Of a stretch of 64,000 nucleotides of DNA, positions 13,201-25,200 are shown piece by piece (positions within the stretch are counted from its first letter, which is position 1; each line of letters starts with the position of its first letter). Under the pieces are notes generated by a model, which was not told the origin of the DNA, searched no databases, and saw only the letters and a program-made list of their open reading frames with translations. Source of the DNA: Eopsaltria australis (taxonomy: Eukaryota; Chordata; Aves; Passeriformes; Petroicidae); the NCBI GenBank assembly GCA_034509425.1, contig JAVTVJ010001149.1:186001-250000 (forward strand). Direction: 5' to 3'. The translations under genes and the position numbers were made by a program.

Positions 13201-16200
13201 TCACCTCAGAGGTGTTTTCCAACTTAAATGATTCCATTATTCTGTCCTCAAACATCCTCCTGGCAGTGCAGTTGAAATCCCTTCTGCCCATCCCAAACCT
13301 GCTCCATTTCAAGGAATTCACCTTGTAATCCTGCATGTAGCCCATGGCAAAGTGAGGAGGAAAACCAGGGAATAACAGCAGCATGTAAACGAGGTAGAAG
13401 GTAATAAAATAATTCCAGTATCCTGGATTGAACAGCTGGAAACAGAAGAACAAAGCATTTGTGGAAAACGCCTACAATTCATTTTGCCATTCATCTTACT
13501 GCATTTCTCATTGATTAAAGGGCACTACGAACAAAAAGTGGGATTTGAAACCAAATTTTGGAAGGTTTTCTCAAACCAGAGCCCTGCAAAGCGTTGGCTG
13601 GTGAGGAGAGATGGGTGGTGCAGGTCCCACTCCTCCATCCCAGATTTGTGGGGAGCTCTCTCTTCTCTCAGCTGACGGGCCACAGCTTCAATAATGTGCT
13701 GGAGAGAATAAGGAACCTCCTGGAGAAACCCTCCCAGCCTCCATCTCCATCCAGCAGCCCTCGAGACCCACATGGGAAAAATCAGATCTGGTTTTCCTGA
13801 AGTCAAACGTGGTGGTTCCAGAGGCACCGTGGGGGAAGGTGGATTTACATGTTCAGACAGCCCTACAAGGCTTCCTGATAAAACCTGATGGATTAGCAAA
13901 ACCTTGAACTGTTTCCTGACAACTTCTGGCTTCACTTACAGAGAAGAATGGGTGGCTCCAGACCTGGATGTGCCTGGTGGAGTTGAGGGTTCTCAGCAGG
14001 GCGTTGCTGATGACGTTGACCAGCACTGGGAAGCAGTTGATGGCCTCCATGTGGCACAGCACAGTGAACCTGTAGCTCTTCAGAGAGCAGGAAAACAAGG
14101 TGAGAACTCCTGGCTTTCCTCATCTGCAGGGCAGCAGCAGGAGAGAAGCATACCAGGAAAATCCAGGCCTGAAATAGTTTTGTTTATGCCTTGCTTGCTA
14201 AAAAGCAAATTATGGGGTATTGGAAGTCTGTATTGTTGTGCTAAAAAAATGTGCATTTTGAGGTGGAAGGTCAGGGAGATGAGATCTCCTCTAGAATGGA
14301 CTTTACTGCCCAAAACACTTCCTAATTTTCATACCTGTCGTACAAAGAGTCAACAGGACCATGCCACAGGGAGAGCTGATGGAGGCACCTTGCTTAATTA
14401 TTCAATTGTTGTGAAGTAACTGGAGGGACAGAAGGAAAATCCTCACCTGGCCTTGGCGGGACACTTCTATAGCCCCGTTGTGTTGCAGCTCCTCTGCGGT
14501 ATTTTCCTCCTTCGCTATTTCCACTGTCAGATCCTGGCTCTGGAGCACATGGATGAAGTCGTCAATGCCTGTGCCTGGTGAGAGGGCCAAAACCAGAGGA
14601 ATTATCATACCAGAAAACAAAAGAGTCTTTGACTGTTTGATTTTTATTTTTATTTTTAAATGCATGACCACCAAACAAAACCAGAGGAAATTTAGTAACT
14701 CTGGACACCAGCCAGCACATGTGTGGTGGATCATTGCTCGTTAATTTTTGGGAAGTTAATGGATTTCAGTCTCAATTTTTGCATTGTCATTTTACCCGCC
14801 CCAGCCTTTTCTGAGGTACTACAGAATGAATTTTCCTTTGGGACTGTCTGATGAAGATACCAGTGTTATTCTCTGGCTAAATAGCACGAAATATCATCCA
14901 CTCATGGGAATGTTGAAGGTAAAACTCTGGAAGCAGCCCATTAATTTGACTCAGGGTTAGCGGGTCTGGAGTGTGGTGCCTGCTTTGAAAATCCCACACA
15001 CCAAAATAGTTGGATAGAGACCTGGATTTGTGATAGGGAGAGAACCATGTTCTTATCTCTCCTGCTCTGATATCCTCCACACCTCTCATCAGGCTCTCAC
15101 CAGCTGCTCAGCCCACAGTAGGTTTCCCTCACAACCCTTTAAAGAGAATCTCTTCCTTTACTAAAACCTTCATCCCCCCCTTGGATCCTCTACATCTACA
15201 CCCATCTGCTCTGCCCTCTATCTTCCTTTGGAGCAGCAAGAAGCCCTGAACTGGGAAGGATGGGGAAGGATGGGGAAGGATGGGGAAGGATGGGGAAGGA
15301 TGGGGAATGATGAGGAAGGATGGGGAAGGATGGGGAAGGATGGGGAAGGATGAGGAAGGACGAGGAAGGCTCGTTGCCCTCACCTGTGTGGTTGTAGACC
15401 AGGAGGGTGGTGGTCTCCAGGTAGGATCTCCTCCCCAGGGGCAGGAAGTACCGTGCAGGAGAGAGCTGCCAGGCACTCACACTCTGCCAGCCGGCCACCA
15501 GGCACAGTTGCAACACCAGAGGAAGCAGAAAAACCACATAGAGCAGCAAACTGCATTAAGAGAGAGATAAAGAAACACTCTGAAAAGAGACCTTCAGTAG
15601 AAACGTGTTCAGAATGCATTTGTGCGTTGGGAATGGTGGATGATGTTCAGGTTACCCAACGCTCTGTTCAAAACTTTTGGCAATTTTCATAGAATCACGG
15701 AATATCCTGGCTTGGAAGGGACCCACAAGGATCATGGATCCAACTCCTGGCCCTGACACCCCAACAACCCCAGCCTGGGCATCCCTGGCAGTGATCTCCA
15801 AATGCTCTTGGAGCTCTGGCAGCCTCAGGGCTGTGCCCATTCCCTGGGGAGCCTGGGCAGTGCCCAGCACCCTCTGGGGGAAGAACCTTTCCCTGATTTC
15901 CAGTCTAACTCTCTCCTTGTGTAATTCCAGCCGTTCCCTCAGGCCCTGTCACTGATGACCAGAGAGAACTTTATATCTAGAAGTCTCAAATCTTGATCAT
16001 TTGCCAAATGATTCAAAATGTAGCAGGGAGGGGACCTCAGATCCAGACTGCTCAACTTTTTAGGGCCATGAAATGCCTTTCTGACTTCCTTTAGATACAA
16101 TGTTTTCATAAATCAGCATCTTCTAAATATTTTCGGGCCATGAAATGCCTTTCAGACTTCCTTTAGATACAAGTTTCTCATAAATCAGCATCTTGCTTTA

Positions 16201-19200
16201 GTTCCTTGTACCCCACCAGGAAACTCCAGCTTGAACACCAGTGGGGCCAAATAAGTTCAAACACTGGCAACACGAGAGAATTAAAAACAAAACAAAAAAA
16301 AAAAAATGCAGAGGAAGCTTGAAAGTACTTTCTGTACACACTAACTTATTTTAAAACTTCCTCCATTTGATATAAAAGTATTTCTAAATGGCCCTTTTCT
16401 TTGGAAAGCAAATGGGTTTCTCTCGCGTAAATTATTCAGCATGGAAATGAAAATGCACAAAAGGGAGATTTTGTGTTACTGGCACTGGGAAGGAAAAAAC
16501 TTTCCCCTCTGCTGAGTGCAGATGACCAAGATCATTCCTAGCCAAGACCTCATGTCAATTAATCCAAACTCATCGAAACAGGGGTGTGGAAATTGTCCTC
16601 CACGATGTGACCATGTCCACTCCCAGCCCTCCAGGAGAGAATTCCTTTGGTACTTACATTGACCTCAGGTTCTTCACGGAGCTCTTGAGCTTCAAGAAGT
16701 GCCCCAGTGCCATGGCAGAGACCTGCTGCCTCCAGAGAGCCAGGCCCTGGACCGACGCCTTCCCAGTGTCCGAGAGCAGCAGGGAGCCCGGCCTCGCCTC
16801 GTCTGGACACGCTGCTCCTGCTCCTGCCCGCTCCTCCCCAGGCACGTGCTCATCTGCAGAGAGTTCCCATGTGCATTTATGTCTAAGAGCAGCTTCTAGG
16901 GTGGGATTCATGATGGTTTAAGAGCCACCTTTGGAGGTTACTGAGGAGGAGTGGATCTCTTGGGCTGTGGGTTGTAAATTGTACCTTCTTGATCCACCGT
17001 GGTGTCTCCCTCCAGCCTCAGGAACACATCCTCCAGGGTGGTCATGCTGACTCCATAGTTGATAATTCCCTGCTCAGAGCAGCTGTCCAGGCCACTGAAC
17101 AGATCTGCAGGACAGAGATAAAATAAAGGCATGAGCACAGACCTCCAGATTCTGGTTCAGCTGAGCCAACCTGACTGGAGCATCTCCAGTGACAGAGAAA
17201 GCAACAGAGGAAGGAACTGCCAGGACACAAAGGTGTAGAGGAATAAAAAACTGCCACAGCCATCCCTCATGGAAGGTGTTTTCTGCTTAGCACCAACATT
17301 TTGTGCTGTTTTTCATCCTCTGTTGGATGGTGAGGCTGGAGTGAGGGACACTGGGTGAGGAGCAGGCACGGACCAGCACAGGTTGTGTTTTCTCTTATTG
17401 CTGTCTTTTCATTTGGCAGAAAGAGAACTGAGCTCTCAGTAACACACGTTGCACAGTTTGATCTTAAATCTATGATAAAATTGTGGGGAAAACCCAAACT
17501 GTGAGAGCTTTGAAGTCCTGATGTGACTCCTGTAGAAAATCTCTCTGTGCATTTCTGGTCCCCCACATTTGTCATTAATTTTTTTCCTGCATAGATAATT
17601 CTCAATTATTTTCATACACATTACCTGGGAATTTTTTCACGTTTTCTAAAGGCAGTTTATATCTCAGTTCATACTGGCTGTGTCCTGAGAAGGTGGCGTT
17701 GGGGATGTACCCTTTCACCAGGGATGTCACTTTCTCCAGGTCACAGGACTCACTGACATGGATCCTGTTGTGTGGAAAAAACCACAGACCTTCAGGTTTG
17801 GAATAAAAACAACCCAAACCCACCCAGACAAACAACAGCCACCATTTTATGGATTGTAAAAAGAAAAATCCAACATCCTTCATTTATTCCTTACTCTGGA
17901 TTAACTAATCCTAACTCTTACTGCTGTTTCAGTTAATGGAGCTGGATATTAATGCAGTTAATTTGCTTGTTTTGATGGCATCTGCGCTAGGGTTTCATTA
18001 ATTCTGGAGTCCCCTTGTACTTGGCACGTTGCCAGATGTTGTTGGGGCTGATGGGAATACCTTAAATGATAGCAAATCCCCCATTTTTTCTTCAGGAACA
18101 GAGAGGAGCCAACACACTTCAGCCTCCCGTGTGAGACAAAAGCCTTGCGGTCTAGAGAAAGGAAAAGCCGGAGGAATTTCTAGCGCAGAGCAGTCGTTCC
18201 CATCTTTTGGGGCTTTGTGCTCCAGGGTTATCCCACAGGGAAGCCCCAGCCAGATCCCAGCTCACCCGCCAGGATATCGGCCTCGTCCATGAACTGGGTG
18301 CTGAAGAGGATCACCCGCCCCGCCCGCTGCTCCCGCAGGAGGCTCCACACCTGGTGCCTGGAGAGAGGGTCCAGCCCAGCCGTGGGCTCATCCAGGAGCA
18401 AAACCTGCAGGAAGGATGGAATGGGACATTGCTCACTGCCAGAGCAGTCTCTGGGGTTTGGGGTTGTGAAGGCAAGAGACCCAGGGCACCTCTTAGACAA
18501 GGGCAGCTGTTCTGGGGGCCGTGAGAGGTCTGGGAACTCTCTGTCTGCTTCAAAACTCAACTGGCAAAGTGGGTTATGAATTAAAAACCAAAAGAAATTA
18601 AGACATTTATTCATTCTAATTATAAGCACTTTAAAGAAGTCTTAAATCCTAGAGCCAGACCTATATCCAATGTTTTAGTTAAATTGGACCTGAATATTCC
18701 CAGTACCACAGAGCCATGCCTGCTGCTTTACCTGGGGGTTTCCAAGCATGGCTATTCCAAGGGATAACTTCCTTTTCTGGCCACCACTCAGTTTCTCAGC
18801 TTGAGTGTCTTGAATGTTGCTGATATCCAGCAGTTCCAGAATGTTTTGCACCTAGAACAGCACAAGGATGTCCATTCTCAGCAGCCATTGTCCTTCCATC
18901 CTTTATTAGGGTAGATTTAGGTTTATATTAGATATCAGAAGGAAATTCTTCCCTGTGAGGGTGGGCAGGCCCTGGCACAGGGTGCCCAGAGAAGCTGTGG
19001 CTGCCCCATCCCTGGAAGTGTCCAAGGCCAGGCTGGATGGGGTTTGAGTTTCAATTTTCAGTTCCAGGTGGATTCTTTGAGCTTCCCAGAGCAAAAGGAG
19101 CCTCTGTGGAATGGTGGGGATCACACACTCACCTCTCGCTCCACCTCTTTGGACTTGATGCCCTTGATTTCTGCAAAGGTTTTCAGGTTTTCTTTCACTG

Positions 19201-22200
19201 TCAGGACCTCAAACTGCGAGTTGAACTGCGGGCAAATCCCGATCATCCCCCTGATCTCCTCCCTGTCCCCGATTTCCAAGAGGTTGTAGTTGTAGATGGT
19301 GGCAGAGCCTGTTCAAAGGGATAAATGGGGTGAGCTGAGTTGGTCTTTAGAGTTTTTGGATCAAAGCCACCCCATCCCAGGCTTTTCCCACCTTCTGAAG
19401 GGAAGCTGAGCCCACTGAGCACGTTCAGCAGCGTCGTCTTTCCAGCCCCGCTGTGGCCCAGCAAGGCAGTGATCTGACCCTCATAAATGTTTAAAGACAG
19501 ACCTAGAACAAAAATAACATCAGTTTTGGGGAGAAATGAGGTTTGAATTGCCCCCACTCACTGCCAAAGGCAAGAGAAGTCAAGGAATACAAGAATTAAG
19601 TGGTAATAAGTAGCCAAAAGAGCACTGAGTGGGGCAAAGCTCTGCAAACCTTGAACTAAAGGCAAAAGGAGTTGTTCTGTATTTAGCAGAAAAGAGAGAA
19701 ATAAAACAATTTTTAAAAATTAAAAAATTTCTTTAGTCTTTTTAAAAACAGAAAATCAGTAAAAACAAAATAATGATCAGTCACATCAATTAATATTTGA
19801 CATAAATTTTCAAGCAATGCAAATTTTCGTTGACTTGAAGTTTGCAAAATGGTGTTTCCTTGTCTTTACCAGGAATCAGTCTCACAGCTTTCATACCTCT
19901 TAAAGCTTCTGTCTTCTTGTCCTTCTTCTTATAGGTTTTTTTAATATTGTGGAGCCTAAAAGGAAGGGAAGGATGTTATTATTTGGGGATTTCAAATGCT
20001 TTTCCCTGATGCCCTTTTACATTTTTAGGGACCTTAGGTAACAGTGACAGAAATGGCATGAAAAAAATAAGAGATGCTGGGAAACAAAGCTGAGATTCAC
20101 TGGTTTGACAGACTTTGTACCCAGGTGTGAACATCATGGTCTGGCACCAAAAATGGGGCACCAAAATTGGCAAAGACAAAGCCAAGCTCATTGCAGCACT
20201 TTTACAATGGGTTGCCCTCTCCATACTCCCTTTTGTCCCTGAAGGACATTGAAAGCCTACGACAAAAAAATACCAGCTATTTTTTAATCTAAATTTACCC
20301 AAATTTCACCATTAGTGACCAGTCTGAGTTATCTTGAGATCTCTAATTTTTTTTTCTGATTTTTATCTTTAATTTTTCTCTGTGAAACAAAATGTTTTGC
20401 AAGAGCCTCACGAATGTGAAAACTGCCTGGAAAAGTCCAACCCAAGCTGATGGAAGGAGCAGGGAGCACTAAACCAGACACAAGCAATTCCTTCTCGTCA
20501 CCTGATGGCCTCCTTCCCCAGGAATTCGGAGGGCACAGGTTCTGCATCATCCCCCAGGAGCTCCTCAGGGTTTGCTGTGGGTCTGGGCAGGTCCCTGGTG
20601 GAGCCTCTCCTGCTCCTCATCCAGTACGAGGCCTTCAGGCAGAACAGAGGAGGGTCTGGGATCCCATATTTGCCTGCCAGGAGAGCAAAAAGATGTTCTG
20701 TCATTAACCAAAATCACGGCCAAGACACCAGCCTAGATTAAACATTTCAAATAAGAATGAAATTGGTGCTTTTTCCAGTCAAAACTCCCCGCCAGGTTTG
20801 GAGCAGAGGTAGAAGAGACAAGAAGGCTGGAATCAGGGCTTTCTCTTATTAATTCAGTGCTTTTTGTAATGAATTAAAATATTGTCCTACACATTATTAC
20901 ACTATAATCTCATAATTAGAATGAAAAATGTTAAATGCTTTGTTTGACATTGATTCTGTGAATCTGGTGTGTGCCAGCAACAGAAAAGTCACTCCACGAC
21001 ATTAAAAATTTCTTTTAGTCCAAACCTTATTTTGGTTGACTCCAAGAACGGAGCAGCCCCTCATTTCCTTGATACATCCCATCAATCCATGTAAATAAAA
21101 ATAAATCCTTCCTACCTGGCAGGATTTTGTCGAAATACAGAGCCAAGAGCATGTACAGGACTGAGTCAAACACCAGCAGTATGTACGTTGAAAATAAAAA
21201 GTAGGCTTCGTCCATGATGTTGGAAAAGGAGAAACCCATTCCATATTTCTCTAAATGGAAAATCTGAAATAAAGGAGAAAGAACAATAAATTTCAGGCTG
21301 GAAAAATATGCACATGCCATCAAATAATGGAAATTGGTATAGTGGTCTTTGTTAACCTGAAAATCATCTGCAGGACTGACCAAGTGTTCTTATTTTCTTT
21401 CTAAAGGGGAAGGGGAATAAATTTATTCCATGCAGAGATCCTCATGTTTCCATCCAGAATTATCCAGAACAGTCCAGAAACAGAAGAAAATATCTGAGTT
21501 TTAGAGGAGAGCAATTCAAGAAACCTGATATGGGCACTCTTGATGTGACACAGTCATGACAAAAATGTTACAATTTTCATAATGACTGATTTAACCGCAT
21601 GTCAAATTAACAAAATCAGCCTGTTCTTCTGCTGGTGCAGAAATCTCCTCTCCCAGCCAGATTTTTTTTTAATATATATATATATCAAGAAGTCAAATAT
21701 TAGATTACCAGAGCTAGAAAGAGCTATGGAGATGTGACTAAAGGAAAACTGGGAAACTGCCTGGATTTCTGCCAGGTGGGGATGGAGGAAGGGATCCAGA
21801 ACTGGAATGCAGAGCTGGATTTGCTCAGTCCCTGCTGCCAGGAGCAGGGGAGTGGCCGGGCAGCCCAGGATGCTGTCCCTGATGTCCCCGAGGACAATGG
21901 GGCTGTTGTGTGCAGGGCTGGGGCTTCCTCGGGGCCATGGGGAAGCTGCAGACGTGCACAACAGCAGATTTTTTGTGCCAAGGGCCCTGCTTGTCTCTGC
22001 ATTAATCTGTTTTTAAAGCAGGGAATGGGATGGGGGTGTTGGAGCCCCTCTGTGCTGCCCAGCACAGCTCAGCTCATGGAAGGGTTTCAAACATTTGGAG
22101 ATGAAGGGAAAACGCCTGGAGGTTTCACAGCTGGATTCTGAGCTAAGGGCAGGAATTCCTGCACTTTTCTCCAGCAGCAGGGGAAGGTTCAGCTGCAGCA

Positions 22201-25200
22201 GTGGTGCCCCCATACCTTGGCAATGCCGGTGTTGAATGCAAAGGGACACATGAGGCCAAGAAACCACTTCAGTGGCTCTGGGACCTCTTCAATCAGCACC
22301 GCCAGGCTCAGGAACCCGAAGATAAAGATGATGAGGAACCCCACGGAGCTGACGAGCTTGGAGGTCCTTAAGAGGGAGCAGAGCATGAAAACCAGGTGGA
22401 TCTGTAAGAACAGAACTTCCCTTCAATCGTGCAAGGAAATAAAAATGAAGGAAATAAACATCCTTAACAGCAGCACTTCCATTTGCCAGGCACCAGATCT
22501 CCAGTGAGCAGAGTCTGTGTAATAAAATCCACTAAAGCCCTTCCTGGTGGGTTGATCTGAGTTTCAAACTGGGCCTTTTGTAGCCAAACAAGTCCTGTCA
22601 GCCCTTCAGGCTGCAAATCGAATCAAACCAAATCTCTGCTGCTGACCTAGAGAAGCCACTCAGCTGTTTCAGCCACACAAAGGTCCTGAGCACTGTGCTA
22701 AAGGCTCTGGAGCAGTGCTGGGGCTCATCAACAAGGTAATGAATCATGTGGGGAGGAAATCTGGCTTCCAAGCCTGACTTACACAGGCCAGGCCGTAGAG
22801 GAAGAACAGGAGTGAGAGTGCAGGGAAGCTGCTGGTGTAGAAGGGGTCCCGCAGCAGCAGGGCCGTCAGCAGGCAGGAGAAGATCAGCACGTAAAGGGAG
22901 TACAGCAAACTCCAGGAGAGCCTGGGGAGGCAAAGGTGAAACCACAGCTCTGGTTACAGCTTCATCTGCAGGTCAGAAGGATTTTAAATTTAAATATTAA
23001 TTATTTCCCATGGGAATAATGTCTCTTTCACATCCTCAGAACAGACAGATGATGCAGCTTAGGAGGGAACACCCCAGGGAGAGGAAGACTCCACTGCCAC
23101 GCTCAACCCTCTGCTTGAGAAACTGAGCAAAACCAGAGATCAGTGGCATCAATTAATATGTGACATACATTTTCAAGCAATGCCAGTGGTTCTTCTCACT
23201 GACTGACTGAATTGTTTGCACAATGGTGTTTCCTTGTCTTTACCAGGAACCAAACTCACAGCTTCAGGTGCTGCAGAGAAGTTATGAACTCATTTAACTC
23301 ATTAATTGGCTTCTCAAGGAACTGCCTGAGTTTTGGCAAACATATTCCAGCTAAAGAAGAACTCACCAAAATGCAATGTCCTGCAGCCCCATGGTCTTCA
23401 TCAACACTTTGAGCTGCTTCTTTTCTCGTGTGACATTCCTTGATAGGAAATACATGAAGGGAAAGAAACACATGACAATGACAATCATGAAGTAGCTGTA
23501 CTCCAGGCTGACGGTGAACAGGACACTCTGGGACTTCATTCTGACGCCACCAATGGATTTCATTTCTTCCCAAACAGAATGATTTGCCTCCATCTAAAGG
23601 AATGCAAGGTCAATAGATCAGTATTTTGCTCATTTTCTGCAGTGGGATGCATTTGTAGAAGGAATATTCTGCTTCACTCTCCCTGGATTAACTCTTTAAA
23701 GCAGCTTTATTTTCTGACAAACCCATCCCTCCCTATTCCTGCAGTACCTTTTGCCTTTCCTGTATTATGTTTAAAATCAAAGGGTGCCTCCATCAGTTCC
23801 TAAATTGAATTTACCTCTATAATGGCAGCATCAATGCTGGACTGCAGGGACAGGAAGCCTTCGTACCAATACTTTGGGCTGGAGCAGTACATCGAGGAGA
23901 AGTTGTAGCAGCTGTCTGCAAGGCAAAGGGCATCACTCTAATGAAAAGTAATTAATTTCTGCTATTAATTATGATGACAAGAACACACTGGCACTGAGGG
24001 AAACTCTTCACATGGGCAGTGACAAGAAAAAGAGAAAACAGGACACCCAAACCCACAATTTATTCCAGCACTTAACAAACATGGGTTATTCCCACCCTGC
24101 CCACAGCACCCCAAAATTCTCACTTTGCATTACCTACGTGTCCAACCACTTCATTGGGAATAACCACACTCCTGGTAGGAAACCTGAGGTGGTAGGAGAA
24201 GTTGTCCTTAAATACAACCCCTATCATTTCATTATTTGACATCCAGGCTTTCTCCATGACTCTCTCATCATTCAGTTCCTCGAGTATTATACCTGTGGGG
24301 TGTCAGAAAAACACTGCCATGAGTTGTTGTGAGTCTGGAAATGTGTCCACAGGCTTTGAGGGGATGTTCTGCTTTCTTAGCACTGTAGGTCCTCTTTTTC
24401 CAGCTCTCACTGGCCAGGGAGGCAGCTCTAAGTACTTCAAACTTCACCAGTTGAGAAGAAATGCACCTCAAAAGAATGGTTTTTAATGTGTTTTTAAAGT
24501 GTTAGGGACACTGTGAGAATGCTCTGCTTTCTCAGCTCTGCAACTCCTCCTTTTCCAGCTCTCACTGGCCAGGGAGGCAGCTCTAAATTCTTCACAATTT
24601 GCCAGTTGAGAAGAAATGCACCTCAAAAGGATGTTTTTCAATGTCTTTGGAAGTATAAGGGACATTTTGGGAATGTTCTGCTTTCTGAGCACTGCAGCTC
24701 CTCCTTTCTCAGTTCTCACTGGCCAGGGAGGCAGCTCTAAACACTTCATAATTTACCAGTTGAGAAGAAATGCACCTCAAAAGAATGTTTTTTAATGTGT
24801 TTTAAAAGTACTAGGGAATAGGTAAGGCAAAGCTTTACAGTTCAGAAGGGCACACTGGCCTCACAGGTAGATTAAATCCTAGAGAAGAAATACTTGTGAA
24901 AATGGAGGATTTCGGATGAATTTTCTCCTCAAAGCTGTTGGAGAACCACTAAAACACAGCACACGCACAGCCGGTTAAACAATGACAAAATCTGATATTT
25001 ATAAAGCAAAACCCACCCGTCATGACAGATCTGGAGGCCACTTTGTCCATGATCTGCCTGGTGGTGGCCGTGACGGGCGTGAAGGCTACGGTGACCCCGG
25101 TGGCATTGAAGGCAGGGTCATCCAGGTGCCCCAGGTGGCTGAAGGGCACCTCAGGGTACTGGATTAGCACCATGAATGAGGACACGAGGAACACCAGGGC

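Larger units (their letters stand above)
9801..16853 (-). other. Gene 1: linker and TMD2 (coding exons 18-27)
   Basis: Exons: 16658-16853, 15384-15550, 14447-14574, 13940-14077, 13322-13435, 12822-12992, 12384-12494, 11626-11754, 10264-10332 and 9801-9892, covering residues of about 801-1239. Exon 18 has a GC-rich, Ala/Gly/Glu-rich linker before [11 protein letters not shown]. Exon 19 carries the first helix of TMD2. Exons 19-21 form the second extracellular loop, including [25 protein letters not shown] and the sequon NST. Exons 22-27 are strongly hydrophobic; exon 23 contains the family block [19 protein letters not shown]. Exon 26 (69 nt) is the least conserved relative to gene 2, although its length and phase agree and its end (VVFA) is shared in part. 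Confidence 0.9.

Noticed and set aside
23363..23593. Short intact minus-strand frames (for example 76 residues) as small independent genes
   Set aside because: They are single exons of the large transporters, with splice sites and phases joining their neighbours.
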